A program made the translations under genes and the position numbers. Of a stretch of 64,000 nucleotides of DNA, positions 31,899-41,266 are shown one piece after another. Numbering within the stretch: position 1 is the stretch's first letter; the number at the start of each line of letters is the position of its first letter. The DNA comes from Geothrix sp. 21YS21S-2 (GTDB lineage Bacteria > Acidobacteriota > Holophagae > Holophagales > Holophagaceae). The DNA is taken from NCBI RefSeq assembly GCF_030846775.1, contig NZ_CP132910.1:2886001-2950000 (forward strand), in the 5' to 3' direction. A model generated the notes under the pieces. That model worked only from the letters and a program-made list of their open reading frames with translations, did not search any database and was not told the origin of the DNA.

Positions 31899-33183
31899 GG
31901 GCCAGCAGTTCCGGGTCGCCGGGGAACGCCGCCAGTCCGAGGTCCAGGATCCCGGCGGCGCTCTCCGGCTCCTCCGCGTCCAGGAGGGCGTGGATGACGA
32001 TCTGGTGCCACAGGGTCCTGCCGCCGTCGGGCACGGCCCGGAGCGCGTCCAGGGCGTCCGAGGCGACCCGGGGGTCCCGGTACCGCGCCGACAGGCCCAC
32101 CAGGGCCTCCCACAGGAGGGTGTCCCTGGGGTTCTGGTCCAGCCCGGCCTCCAGCACGCTCCGGGCGGACTCCAGGTCCTGGGCCTCCTCCAGCAGGGAG
32201 GCCAGCTTCAGGAAGGGCAGGGTGTAGGCGGGGTCGGCGTCCAGGGCCCTCAGGTAGTCGTCCTTGGCTTCGTTGAGGCGGCCCAGCTTCCACAGCGACT
32301 CGGCCCGGGCGCCCAGGGCCGCGGCGTGGCCGGGCTGCTGGCGCAGGATGTTGCCGAACCAGAGCAGGGAGTCCTCGTACCGCTCCAGGCCCTGCAGGGC
32401 GAGCCCGCCCCCCAGCCACACCAGCATGGGCGCCCGCGGGGCCGAGGCCCGGAAGCGCTCCGCGGCCCGTCGCACGTCCTCCCAGGCCTCCACCAGCAGG
32501 CCCTCCTGCACCACGTTGTACTGGAGCTGCAGGTCCTGGGGCCGGGCCTCGGCCTCCGCCCGGGCGAGGCGGAAGTACTCGCCCTGCTTGGCCCGGTCCC
32601 GCGCCATGTCCAGCTTGCCGAAGTGGTGGATGGGCACCTCCAGTTCCGGCGCGGCCAGGCCCTTCTCCTCGAAGTAGAGCTCGGCGATCTCGTGCACCCG
32701 GCCCCGGTAGACGTCGTCCCGGCGCCTGCGGAAGAGGCGGATGGCCTTCTGGAGGTAGTAGTGGCTGCACTGGGCCCCCTCCCCCGACTCCCGCTCGTTG
32801 CGCCGGGCCGGGCCGTCCATGCCCACGAAGGCCCCGCTGCGAAGGTAGTTCCGGATGGGCAGGGTGTAGGCCTGGACCGCGGCGTCCTCCAGGGCGGCCC
32901 GCAGGGCGGCGTGGTCCGCGGGGTCGATGGCCTCGTCCGCGTCCAGCACCAGGATCCAGTCCCCCGTGCAGCTCCGGATGCAGGCGTTGCGGGCTGCGGC
33001 GAAGTCGTCCACCCAGGTGAAGTCCTCCACCCGGGCCCCGAAGGACCGGGCCAGCTCCCGGGTGCCGTCCGTGGATCCGGTGTCCAGGACCACCAGCTCG
33101 TCCCAGAGTCCCTGGACGGATTCCAGGCAGTGGCCCAGGGAACCGGCTTCGTTCTTGACGATCATGGCGGCGGAAAGGCGCAA
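31867..33183 (-). CDS. Family 2 glycosyltransferase with TPR region
   Basis: A 438-residue protein. The N-terminal GT-A domain has LSAAMIVKNEAGSLGHCLES, VVLDTGSTDGTRELA and the metal-binding ILVLDADEAI. From about residue 220 it continues with TPR-like helices (AAALGARAESLWKLGRLNEA). Such fusions modify glycans or peptides; the target is unknown. The start is taken as TTG 33183 because GGGAG lies about 8 nt upstream and the protein then begins like relatives (M-R-L-S-A-A-M-I-V-K); the first ATG is inside the conserved motif. Confidence 0.85.
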   Translation of the reverse strand: MRLSAAMIVKNEAGSLGHCLESVQGLWDELVVLDTGSTDGTRELARSFGARVEDFTWVDDFAAARNACIRSCTGDWILVLDADEAIDPADHAALRAALEDAAVQAYTLPIRNYLRSGAFVGMDGPARRNERESGEGAQCSHYYLQKAIRLFRRRRDDVYRGRVHEIAELYFEEKGLAAPELEVPIHHFGKLDMARDRAKQGEYFRLARAEAEARPQDLQLQYNVVQEGLLVEAWEDVRRAAERFRASAPRAPMLVWLGGGLALQGLERYEDSLLWFGNILRQQPGHAAALGARAESLWKLGRLNEAKDDYLRALDADPAYTLPFLKLASLLEEAQDLESARSVLEAGLDQNPRDTLLWEALVGLSARYRDPRVASDALDALRAVPDGGRTLWHQIVIHALLDAEEPESAAGILDLGLAAFPGDPELLALTERCSRSTP

Positions 33184-33237
33184 AGTTCGCTCCCGGGGAC
33201 GCCTCAGTTTATGCTGGAACCCGAGATTGGAGTGTCG

Positions 33238-34548
33238 ATGGACAGGCTTGTGATTCAAGGTGGCGTCCCCCTCACGGGGCGCGTGGCCGTCTCCGGGGCG
33301 AAGAACGCCGCCCTCCCCTGCATCGCCGCGGCCCTCCTGGGCGGGGAGCAGGTCACCCTGCGCCACCTGCCGGCCGTCTCGGACATCCGCACCATGCTCC
33401 GCGTGCTCCAGGCCCTGGGCTGCACGGCCGAGGTCACCAAGGACGAGGAGGGCTTCGAGCTCACCGCCGTGGTGGACGCCGCCGGCGTGGCCGGGGGCGG
33501 CCTCCAGGCCCCCTACGACCTGGTCAAGACCATGCGGGCCTCCATCCTGGTCCTGGGCCCCCTGCTCGCGCGGTACGGCAAGGCCTCGGTGTCCCTGCCC
33601 GGGGGCTGCGCCATCGGCGCGCGGCCCGTGAACCTCCACCTGGAGGCCCTGGAGCGCATGGGCGCCGTCATCGAGATCGACCGGGGCTACGTCGAGGCCC
33701 ACGTGCCCGCCGGCCGCCTCAAGGGCATCGACCACACCTTCGAGAAGGTGAGCGTGGGCGCCACGGAGAACATCCTCATGGCGGCGTGCCTGGCCACCGG
33801 CACCACCGTGCTGCGCAACGCGGCCATGGAGCCCGAGATCGGCGACCTGGCCGGCATGCTCGTGGCCATGGGCGCGCCCATCGAAGGCATCGGCACCTCC
33901 ACCCTCACCATCCGGGGGGTGGACGCGCTGGGCGGCTGCGACCACGGCATCATCCCCGACCGCATCGAGGCCGGCACCTTCCTGTGCGCGGTGGCCGCCG
34001 CCGGGGGCGACGTCCTGCTGGAGCGGGTGGAGCCGGACCACCTCCGGTCCATCATCGACCTGCTGGAGCGCTGCGGCTGCGTGTTCACCGAACGCGAGGG
34101 CCAGGAGGGGCTGAACCTGCGCATCCAGCGCGAGGCCGGCCAGAAGCTCCACGCCAAGGACGTCACCACCACCCCCTACCCCGGCTTCCCCACGGACCTC
34201 CAGGCCCAGGTCATGGCCGTCATGACCCAGGCCACCGGCATCTCCGTGATCCGGGAGACCATCTTCGAGAACCGCTTCCAGCACGCCATGGAGCTCGAGC
34301 GCCTGGGCGCCAACCTGCGCATCGACGGCGGCACCGCCATCGTGGCCGGCCCCAGCGCCCTGACCGGCTGCACGGTCATGGCCACGGACCTGAGGGCCTC
34401 CGCCACCCTGGTCATCGCGGGGCTGGTGGCCAGGGGGGAGACCACCGTCGACCGCATCTACCACCTGGACCGGGGCTATTCGGGCCTGGAACAGAAGCTG
34501 AAGGGCCTGGGGGCGCGCATCGAGCGGGTCGGAGGCGGGAAGGTCTAG
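33238..34548 (+). CDS. murA: UDP-N-acetylglucosamine 1-carboxyvinyltransferase
   Basis: First committed step of peptidoglycan synthesis. The 436-residue protein has K22 in VSGAKNA, the active-site C124 in PGGCAIGARP and ENILMAACLATG, and aligns over its whole length. An in-frame ATG at 33211 exists, but GGAG 6 nt before ATG 33238 and the family N-terminus favour the latter. With Cys at the active site the enzyme should be fosfomycin-sensitive. It is divergent from the glycosyltransferase gene. Confidence 0.95.
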   Translation: MDRLVIQGGVPLTGRVAVSGAKNAALPCIAAALLGGEQVTLRHLPAVSDIRTMLRVLQALGCTAEVTKDEEGFELTAVVDAAGVAGGGLQAPYDLVKTMRASILVLGPLLARYGKASVSLPGGCAIGARPVNLHLEALERMGAVIEIDRGYVEAHVPAGRLKGIDHTFEKVSVGATENILMAACLATGTTVLRNAAMEPEIGDLAGMLVAMGAPIEGIGTSTLTIRGVDALGGCDHGIIPDRIEAGTFLCAVAAAGGDVLLERVEPDHLRSIIDLLERCGCVFTEREGQEGLNLRIQREAGQKLHAKDVTTTPYPGFPTDLQAQVMAVMTQATGISVIRETIFENRFQHAMELERLGANLRIDGGTAIVAGPSALTGCTVMATDLRASATLVIAGLVARGETTVDRIYHLDRGYSGLEQKLKGLGARIERVGGGKV

Positions 34549-34613
34549 AATTTTGATTTCCATTCGCCTGTCGAGGCGGGGCCTGGGTTGGTAAACTGGC
34601 CCCTGGGGGAATC

Positions 34614-35564
34614 ATGTTCGGTGAGATGAAGGTATTTTCGGGTTCGAGCCATCCGACCCTGGCCGCCGGCATCGCCGGCCATATCGGGATGCAGCTGGGA
34701 AAATCCCGCATCACCCGCTTCTCCAACGAGAACATCAAGGTGAAGATCGACGAGAACGTCCGGGAGTCCGACGTCTTCGTCATCCAGACCAGCGCCCCGC
34801 CGGTGAGCGACAACCTTGTTGAAATGCTCATAATGATCGACGCCCTCAAGTTCGCGTCGGCGGCACGCATCACGGCGGTCCTGCCCTACTACCCGTACGC
34901 CCGCAGCGACAAGAAGGATGAAGCACGCATTTCCATCACCGCCCGCCTGGTGGCAGACCTTCTCCAGACCGCCGGGGCGGACCGGGTGCTGGCCATGACC
35001 CTGCACGCCCCCCAGATCCTCGGCTTCTTCCGCATCCCCGCCGACCAGCTCCTGGCCACGCCGGTCCTGGTGAACCACTTCCGCAGCTCGGACCTCTCCA
35101 ATTCCGTGGTGGTGGCCACGGACGCCGGCGCCGGCAAGATCGCCGGCCACTTCGCCAAGCGCCTGGGCCTGCCCATGGCCATCATCGACAAGCGCCGCGT
35201 GGACGACAGCGAATCGGCCCGCTCCACCGCCCTCATCGGCGAGGTGGCGGACAAGGACTGCATCATCTTCGACGACGAGATCGCCACCGGCGGCTCCATC
35301 CGCGAGGCCGCGCGGATCCTGCGGGGCTTCGGCGTGCGCCGGGTCCGCGTGGGCGCCACCCACGCCGTCTTCTCCGGGACCGCCCTCACGCGCCTCAAGG
35401 AGGCCGAGCTGGACGAGCTGGTCGTCACCGACACCATCCCCATCCCGCCCGCCATCTCCGCGGAGATCCCCAACCTCAAGGTCCTCTCCACCGCCTCCAT
35501 GTTCGGCGACGCCATCCTGCGCATCCACGGCGGCAGGAGCATCAGCGAGATGATGGAAGCCTAG
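34614..35564 (+). CDS. prs: Ribose-phosphate pyrophosphokinase (PRPP synthase)
   Basis: Makes PRPP from ribose 5-phosphate and ATP. The 316-residue protein shows KVFSGSSHPTLA, AVLPYYPYARSDKKD and the PRPP loop IIFDDEIATGGSIREAA. The PRPP loop (DDEIATGGS) and the flexible-loop region (YARSDKKDEARISITA) differ from the textbook class I forms (DDMIDTAGT, RQDRK), which marks a divergent subgroup. GGGGGA upstream supports ATG 34614. Confidence 0.92.
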   Translation: MFGEMKVFSGSSHPTLAAGIAGHIGMQLGKSRITRFSNENIKVKIDENVRESDVFVIQTSAPPVSDNLVEMLIMIDALKFASAARITAVLPYYPYARSDKKDEARISITARLVADLLQTAGADRVLAMTLHAPQILGFFRIPADQLLATPVLVNHFRSSDLSNSVVVATDAGAGKIAGHFAKRLGLPMAIIDKRRVDDSESARSTALIGEVADKDCIIFDDEIATGGSIREAARILRGFGVRRVRVGATHAVFSGTALTRLKEAELDELVVTDTIPIPPAISAEIPNLKVLSTASMFGDAILRIHGGRSISEMMEA

Positions 35565-36128
35565 TTGGACACCCTCAGGGCCCTCCTGATCCAGCGCGCC
35601 GCGCGGCTCCAGGAATGGCCCGCGGTGACCGCCCCGGAGTGGGGCACGCTCCTGTACCCGGCCTTCCGCAACCGGGTGGAGGGTGTGGCCTTGGGCCTCA
35701 TGGCCGCCCCGCCCCGGTCCGTGTTCAGCCGGGGCGGCGGGCCGTGGGACTGGGCCTGCGAAGTGGCCTGCGCCGCGTGCGGCCTCACCTGGGATCCCGC
35801 GGGCACGGTGGACCCCGAGATCCTCGGGGGCACCCGCTTCAACGGCGAGGAGGGCCGCCAGGCCTACCACGACTGCGACCCGGACCCGGACGCCCTCTTC
35901 CAGGGGACCCTCACCCAGGCCGGGCTGCTCCTGCGCCTCCGGCGCCTCAACGGGCGGCTGGGCTGGGACCATTCCACCCGCGTCGCCCTGCCCCTTGCGG
36001 AGCTGGGATCCCCTGCGGTGCGGGGCGCCCTTTGGAGCGCACTCTACGCCGGAGCCCACGCCGTGCTCCAGCCCGGTCCCGTCCCGGATTTCGAACCCGG
36101 GGCCTTCGGAGCCCTGCTGGCGGACTGA
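35565..36128 (+). CDS. Conserved-looking protein of unknown function
   Basis: A 187-residue protein I do not recognise. The TTG start follows the prs stop directly (TAGTTG), so it is probably translated by coupling. It is rich in Ala/Leu/Pro/Trp, lacks a signal peptide or clear membrane segment, and has CEVACAACGLTW (three closely spaced Cys) near residue 70 and YHDCDPDPD near 100, which might bind a metal. No function is proposed. Confidence 0.55.
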   Translation: MDTLRALLIQRAARLQEWPAVTAPEWGTLLYPAFRNRVEGVALGLMAAPPRSVFSRGGGPWDWACEVACAACGLTWDPAGTVDPEILGGTRFNGEEGRQAYHDCDPDPDALFQGTLTQAGLLLRLRRLNGRLGWDHSTRVALPLAELGSPAVRGALWSALYAGAHAVLQPGPVPDFEPGAFGALLAD

Positions 36129-36136
36129 CGGGGGGT

Positions 36137-36155
36137 TCCCGCAACCTCCGCGGGA
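36137..36155 (+). terminator. Short hairpin after the prs unit
   Basis: TCCCGC (36137-36142) pairs with GCGGGA (36150-36155) around a 7-nt loop, just after the stop at 36128. There is no T-tract. An AT-rich stretch (36172-36196) follows and may hold the promoter of the next gene. Confidence 0.35.
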
Positions 36156-36232
36156 CGGCCTTGCCCTCCCTTGATATATGATTATTTTATAGCGTAGACC
36201 CAGCCGCCGACCTTTCCCCGGAGACCCTGGAC

Positions 36233-37015
36233 ATGCGCTACCTCTATTGCCAGGTGAACGAACTGGCCCTGGCCCTCTTCATGATTTCCGCCTTCACCCT
36301 GGCTGCCGTCGGGACCCTGAAGGCCTCCTACCGGTTCCTGCCCGGGCTGCGCTTCGAACCGGGCTCCTCGGATTTCGGCCAGATCTACGGTGGCGCGGTG
36401 GGCTCCATCTTCGCCCTGGTCTTCGCCCTGGTGATCGTCGCCGTGTGGCAGAACTACGACAAGGTGTCCTCGATCGTGGACCAGGAGGCCAACGCCCTGC
36501 ACAACCTCTACCAGAACCTCGAAGGCTACCCTCCGGAGTTCCGGGATCCGATTCGGGCGGAACTGAAGGCCTACGTCCGGCAGGTCATCGACAAGGAGTG
36601 GACGAGGATCACCGACGGGGACCAGGACCCGGAGACCAACCGGATGATCGCCCATCTCGGCCTGGCCTTCACCACCTACAAGCCGGCCGCCCTGGGCGAC
36701 CTGCCCCTGCATCAGCAGCAGCTCCAGCAGCTGGCCCTTTGCCGGAGCCTGCGCCATGACCGCATCGAAGGCGGGGAAACCTACCTGGACGCGTCCATGT
36801 GGATCTCCCTCGGCATGGGAAGCCTCATCCTGCTGGCCTTCTCCTGTCTCCTGAACATGGGCAGCCTGCGCCAGCACCACCTGATGCATGCCACCCTCGG
36901 CGCCAGCCTGGGCCTGGTCTTCTTCCTCCTGCTGGTCTACAACTACCCGTTCCTGGGCCCGGGGGCCATTTCCCCGGCCCCGTTGAGGATGCTTTTGGAG
37001 CGGTTCTGGGTCTAG
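36233..37015 (+). CDS. DUF4239 (bestrophin-like) membrane protein
   Basis: A 260-residue protein with four predicted membrane segments: residues ~10-32, ~52-75, ~190-210 and ~222-245. The signature after helix 2 is VWQNYDKVSSIVDQEANALHNLYQNL, typical of DUF4239 proteins related to bestrophin-like channels. The middle cytoplasmic or periplasmic loop is helical. The function is not established. Its stop overlaps the convergent kinase stop by 4 bp. Confidence 0.75.
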   Translation: MRYLYCQVNELALALFMISAFTLAAVGTLKASYRFLPGLRFEPGSSDFGQIYGGAVGSIFALVFALVIVAVWQNYDKVSSIVDQEANALHNLYQNLEGYPPEFRDPIRAELKAYVRQVIDKEWTRITDGDQDPETNRMIAHLGLAFTTYKPAALGDLPLHQQQLQQLALCRSLRHDRIEGGETYLDASMWISLGMGSLILLAFSCLLNMGSLRQHHLMHATLGASLGLVFFLLLVYNYPFLGPGAISPAPLRMLLERFWV

Positions 37016-38442
37016 AGCGCTTCCCACAGCTTCTGCAGCTGCCCGCCGACGCGTTCCAGGGCCGGTTTGAGGCGCGTCTTCAGCCCGGCCCTTGCGGCCG
37101 CCGGCAGCAGGCCCGCGGCCTCCAGGGCCTGCAGGCGCAGCGGCGCGTTCAGCGCCCCCCAGTCCCGGGCCAGGGCCGCGGCCCAGGCCCCGTCACCCAG
37201 GCGCGCCCTCGGCACCCAGCGCCAGGAGGAGCCCAGGCCCGGTTCGCGCAGGTGCGGCAGGACCAGGTCCGGGAGTCCGGCCCGCTGCGCGATGAGGCTG
37301 GCGGCCTCGGCCCCCTCCCGCTGGGCGAAGGGGTCCCCCAGGAGGGCCAGCAGGGCCGGTATGGCAGCGGGAGTGCCCACGGCGCCCAGTGCGTTGCACA
37401 GGGCGAACCGCATGGCCTCGGGGGCCTGGGCCAGCTCGGCCAGGAGGAAGCCCTCGTCACCGGCGGCCACGGCGTTCTGGAGGCCTTCGGCCGCGGCGCG
37501 GCGGCTGCCCACGCCGCCGGTGCGCAGGCCGTCCAGGTAGGGTCCCAGCCGCGACCCGGGCTCCTCCTCGGCGTGGCGCCGGACCCGGCTCACGGTCTCC
37601 TGCTCCACGTCCTCGACCCGGAACCCGGGCAGGGGCTGGTCGCCCCACCCGGCGCTCTCGGCGCTCTCCAGCCAATCCGCCCACTCCGCGGCCAGGGCCT
37701 CCATGGAGGGGATGCGCCTGGCGGGATCGGGGGCCAGGGACTGCATGAGGATGCGCGCCATGCGGGGCGGGAAGCCCGTGCGCACCAGGGCGGGCGGGAG
37801 CTGCACCTGGCTGTAGGGACGGCCCGTGGTGAACTCGTAGAGGATGGCACCCAGGGCGTACACGTCGCACCGGCCGTCCACGCTCCTGGGATCGCCGTGC
37901 TGCTCCGGCGCCATGTAGCCCAGGGTCCCCACCACCATCTGGCTGCGGGTGACGCGGGTGCCCTCCCCGCCCTCCCACAGGCACACGCCGAAGTCGGTCA
38001 CCTTGAGGTTGCCCAGGGCGTCGAAGAGCAGGTTGGAGGGCTTCAGGTCGCGGTGGATGATCCCCGCCTCGTGGGCCGTGCGCAGGGCGCCGGCCACGGG
38101 CAGGAGGCGGCGCAGGAACCGCGCCGGCGCCTCTCCGTAGCAGCGCTTGACGTCGCCGCCGGGGAGCAGCTCCATGAGGATGAAGGGCGTGCTCCCCGCC
38201 CGGCCGAAGTCGAAGACTTCCACCAGGTTGGGATGGCTGAGGCGCTTGAGGACCTCCCCTTCCCGCAGGAAGCGCACCACCAGCTCCGAGTCGCCGGACG
38301 CCTCGGCCTTGAGGAACTTCACCGCCAGGGCCCGCCCCGGCCGGAAGGGATCCTCGGCCCGGTGCACCACGGCCATGCCGCCCTCCCCCAGGCGCTCCAG
38401 GACCCGGGCTCCGCCGGCGCGCTTGGGCAGGACCAGGCTCAT
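37012..38442 (-). CDS. Ser/Thr protein kinase with HEAT-like C-terminal region
   Basis: A 476-residue Hanks-type kinase. It has the glycine loop LGEGGMAVVHRAED, the Lys in ALAVKFLK, HRDLKPSNLL, VTDFGVCLWEG and GYMAPEQ. After about residue 280 come Ala/Leu-rich repeats (MRFALCNALGAVGTPAAIPA, LLGDPFAQREGAEAA) resembling HEAT repeats. No membrane segment is seen, so it is cytoplasmic. The ATG overlaps the stop of the FHA-GGDEF gene upstream (ATGA). FHA domains bind phosphothreonine, so the two neighbouring FHA proteins are likely partners or substrates. Confidence 0.9.
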   Translation of the reverse strand: MSLVLPKRAGGARVLERLGEGGMAVVHRAEDPFRPGRALAVKFLKAEASGDSELVVRFLREGEVLKRLSHPNLVEVFDFGRAGSTPFILMELLPGGDVKRCYGEAPARFLRRLLPVAGALRTAHEAGIIHRDLKPSNLLFDALGNLKVTDFGVCLWEGGEGTRVTRSQMVVGTLGYMAPEQHGDPRSVDGRCDVYALGAILYEFTTGRPYSQVQLPPALVRTGFPPRMARILMQSLAPDPARRIPSMEALAAEWADWLESAESAGWGDQPLPGFRVEDVEQETVSRVRRHAEEEPGSRLGPYLDGLRTGGVGSRRAAAEGLQNAVAAGDEGFLLAELAQAPEAMRFALCNALGAVGTPAAIPALLALLGDPFAQREGAEAASLIAQRAGLPDLVLPHLREPGLGSSWRWVPRARLGDGAWAAALARDWGALNAPLRLQALEAAGLLPAAARAGLKTRLKPALERVGGQLQKLWEAL

Positions 38443-39410
38443 GTCCGTCCGTCGAATTCCACCCGGTTCCGGCCCTGGGACTTGGCACGGTAGAGGGCCA
38501 CGTCGGCCCGGGCCAGGAGGGAGCCGGCGTCGGCGTCCTCCGGCCGGAACTGGGCGATGCCGAAGCAGCAGGTGACGTGGAAGGTCTGGCCCGGCGCGTG
38601 GGACGCCATGGCCTCCTCGGCCAGGGCCTTGCGCAGCTCCTCGGCCACGGCGAGGGCCTCGCGGCCCTCGGTCTCGGGCAGGACGATGAGGAACTCCTCC
38701 CCGCCGATGCGGCCCACGTGGTCCGAGGCCCGGAGCCGGCCCATGACCACCTGGCCGAAGCGCTTGAGGACCAGGTCCCCCACGGCGTGGCCGTGCTGGT
38801 CGTTCACGTCCTTGAAGTGGTCCAGGTCGCAGATGATGAGGGTCAGGGGGCGCCCGTGGCGCCTGGCCAGGTCGGTCTGCTTCTCCAGGAAGCCCAGCAC
38901 CGAGGCCCGGTTCGTCAGGCCCGTGAGGGAATCCACCGTGGTCTGGGCCAGGACCGCCTCGTGGTAGTGCTTTTCCATCTCGTCCAGGTGCTTGAGCTTG
39001 AAGGCATGGGTCCCCACCCGGATCACGTCGCCGTGCTGGAGGCTCACCGGCCCGTTGCGCGTGAGGATCTTCCGGCCGTTCACGTAGGTGCCGTTGGTCG
39101 ACCCCAGGTCGGAGATGAGGACGATGGGCGCCAGGTCCTCCTGCCCCACCAGCTCGATGCGGGCATGGTGGCGGCTCACCTCCACCTCGGGGAGCACCAG
39201 GTTGTTCTCCGGGGACCGGCCCACGGTGAGGTTCACCGTGCGCAGGGGCAGGACCTCCCCGATGGGGACGCCCACATAGCGGATGAGCGCCCACTCCCCT
39301 CTGGCCGGCGGCAGCGTCTCGCCCAGCGGGGAGGCGAAGAGCGTCGGCGGATCGGATTCGGCGAAGTCCTCGTAGAGAGGTGGCTGAATGGGCATCGTGT
39401 GGGCTGGCAC
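38439..39410 (-). CDS. FHA-domain diguanylate cyclase (first of two)
   Basis: A 323-residue protein: an FHA domain at about 45-135 (VGRSPENNLVLPEVEVSRHH, DLGSTNGTYVNG) and a GGDEF domain at about 160-320 with GGEEF and the RxxD inhibitory site (RASD) five residues before. It should make c-di-GMP in response to binding a phosphothreonine, perhaps one made by the adjoining kinase. The start is GTG 39410 or ATG 39395; neither has a clear Shine-Dalgarno. Confidence 0.88.
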   Translation of the reverse strand: MPAHTMPIQPPLYEDFAESDPPTLFASPLGETLPPARGEWALIRYVGVPIGEVLPLRTVNLTVGRSPENNLVLPEVEVSRHHARIELVGQEDLAPIVLISDLGSTNGTYVNGRKILTRNGPVSLQHGDVIRVGTHAFKLKHLDEMEKHYHEAVLAQTTVDSLTGLTNRASVLGFLEKQTDLARRHGRPLTLIICDLDHFKDVNDQHGHAVGDLVLKRFGQVVMGRLRASDHVGRIGGEEFLIVLPETEGREALAVAEELRKALAEEAMASHAPGQTFHVTCCFGIAQFRPEDADAGSLLARADVALYRAKSQGRNRVEFDGRT

Positions 39411-39489
39411 AGGCGGGAAGTCCTATGTCATTTAAGCCTTTGTTGCGGAATTCCGCTAGCCCATGATTCGTGTTCCGCCACAAGCCTTG

Positions 39490-40476
39490 TCAACGAGGAG
39501 GCTGGTCGCAGACCACCTTGTTCCGCCCGCCGCGCTTGGCGAGATAGAGCGCCCCGTCGGCCCGGCCCATGAGGGCGCCTCCGTCCCGGTCCTCCTCCCG
39601 GCGCTCGGCCACGCCCAGGCTGCAGGTCACCGCCAGGGGCCCCGAGGGCAGGTCGAAGGGCACCTCGCCCGTGGCCGCCAGGAGGCGTTCGGCGAGCAGC
39701 TGAGCGCCTTCCATGTCGGTTTCGGGCAGCACCAGGAGGAACTCCTCGCCACCGATGCGCCCGGCCACGTCGGTGGTGCGCAGGCCGCGCACCACCCGCT
39801 CCCCGAAGTCCCGGAGCACCTGGTCCCCGGCCAGGTGGCCCAGCGTGTCGTTGATGCGCTTGAAGAAGTCAAGATCGCACATGATGATCGAAAGGGGCCG
39901 GTGGTGGCGCTTGGAGAGGTCGAAGCGCCGCTGCAGCTCCTCCAGCGCGGTGCGCCGGTTGCCCAGGCCCGTGAGGGGATCCTTGGAGCTCTGGTCCAGG
40001 AGCACCGCGTGGAAGGCCCGCTCCATGGCGTCCATGGCCACGAGCTTGAGCACGTGGCTGCCCATGGCGATGCGGTCCCCGGGGGAGAGCTCCATGGTGC
40101 GGGTCACGGCCCGGCCGTTGAGGAAGGTCCCGTTCGTGCTGGCGTTGTCCTCCAGCTGCACCCGGTCCCCGGCGGGACCCTGCCAGAGGGTGATGGTGGC
40201 GTGGGTGCGGCTCACCTCCTCGTCCAGCAGGGCGATGTCCACGCTGGGGCTGCGGCCGATGATGTTGGCCCCGGGCACCAGGGGAAAGACCCGGCCCAGG
40301 TGGGCGCCGGCGTAGACCACCACCACGTACTCGCACGGCACGGGCCCGGTCTCGCCGGGGAAGCGCTTGCGCAGGGCCGTCTCGAAATCCGGCCAGCCCG
40401 AGATGGGCACCGTCGGGTCCGGCGCGTCCACCTCCTCGGTCCAGTCCTTGTCAGGTTCCTTGCCGGGCTTGGACAT
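39490..40476 (-). CDS. FHA-domain diguanylate cyclase (second of two)
   Basis: A 328-residue paralogue of the adjoining gene: an FHA domain (IIGRSPSVDIALLDEEVSRT, NASTNGTFLNG) and a GGDEF domain (GGEEF with RTTD inhibitory site). ATG 40476 is chosen because GGAGG lies 7 nt upstream; it overlaps the previous stop by one base (TGATG). The two paralogues differ mainly in their N-terminal 40 residues, which suggests an old duplication. Confidence 0.88.
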   Translation of the reverse strand: MSKPGKEPDKDWTEEVDAPDPTVPISGWPDFETALRKRFPGETGPVPCEYVVVVYAGAHLGRVFPLVPGANIIGRSPSVDIALLDEEVSRTHATITLWQGPAGDRVQLEDNASTNGTFLNGRAVTRTMELSPGDRIAMGSHVLKLVAMDAMERAFHAVLLDQSSKDPLTGLGNRRTALEELQRRFDLSKRHHRPLSIIMCDLDFFKRINDTLGHLAGDQVLRDFGERVVRGLRTTDVAGRIGGEEFLLVLPETDMEGAQLLAERLLAATGEVPFDLPSGPLAVTCSLGVAERREEDRDGGALMGRADGALYLAKRGGRNKVVCDQPPR

Positions 40477-41264
40477 CAGACATCCTCCACGAAGCAGCAC
40501 ACGATCGATTCGTCATCCTTCTTCCGGGCCAGGACGAAGGGGGCCCTCGGGGCGCCCACGCTCTCCGGGCCGAGGGTGACCAGGAGGCGCCCGGTGGAGG
40601 CCTGATGGTTGATCTGCCGGGTGCCCCGCGCGGGGATCCGGTAGAGGCCCAGCACATCCAGATTACGGATGTTCTCGCCGGTCTCCCGCACCAATTTCAG
40701 GGTATACCGCATCCAGATCGCCTTGGGGAGCTTCTGGACATCCTCCCCCACGAAGGCCACCGGCAGGGCCAGGGCGTGCTCCAGGGCGCGGAAGGACCGG
40801 GGGGCGTCCAGGGCGCAGGGCGCGGCCAGGACCCGGGCCCAGGCCAGGGGCTCCAGCCCGGGCCGGCTCCGGGCGCGAAACGCCTCCGGGGCCACCTCGC
40901 GCACCCGGGGCCTCCGGGGAAGGGGCGGCACCTCGAGGCGGGCGGCCTCCCCGGCCTCGAAGAGCGGCAGGACGCAAACCTGGGCACCCGCGGCCCAGCT
41001 GCCCCACCCGTCCTCCCCGCGAACCTCGGCCGTCCAGCGGAAGGCCACCGCCGTGGGCGGGACCGGTGCCAGCACAGGGACCTGCGCGGTGGCCGCCATG
41101 AGCCGGAAGTCCGGGGCCTGGGCCCGGGTCCCGAGGGGCTCCGCCCCCCGGGCCCCGGGGACCGGCAGGCCGAGGTCCACGCCCCGCGTGGGCGGGTCCC
41201 TGAAGACCCGCCGGATGGTTTCGGCCATGTCGGACATCGCGTCCCGGAACCGGCCGCCCACCAT
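40476..41264 (-). CDS. Unknown protein in FHA-GGDEF-kinase cluster
   Basis: A 262-residue protein I do not recognise. There is no signal peptide or membrane segment. Segments such as AFRWTAEVRGEDGWGSWAAG and LVRETGENIRNLDVLGLYRI suggest a mixed alpha/beta fold. Its ATG is 2 nt after the stop of the preceding unknown gene, and its own stop overlaps the next start, so all these genes are co-transcribed. It may be an adaptor of the signalling system. Confidence 0.55.
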   Translation of the reverse strand: MVGGRFRDAMSDMAETIRRVFRDPPTRGVDLGLPVPGARGAEPLGTRAQAPDFRLMAATAQVPVLAPVPPTAVAFRWTAEVRGEDGWGSWAAGAQVCVLPLFEAGEAARLEVPPLPRRPRVREVAPEAFRARSRPGLEPLAWARVLAAPCALDAPRSFRALEHALALPVAFVGEDVQKLPKAIWMRYTLKLVRETGENIRNLDVLGLYRIPARGTRQINHQASTGRLLVTLGPESVGAPRAPFVLARKKDDESIVCCFVEDV

Positions 41265-41266
41265 GC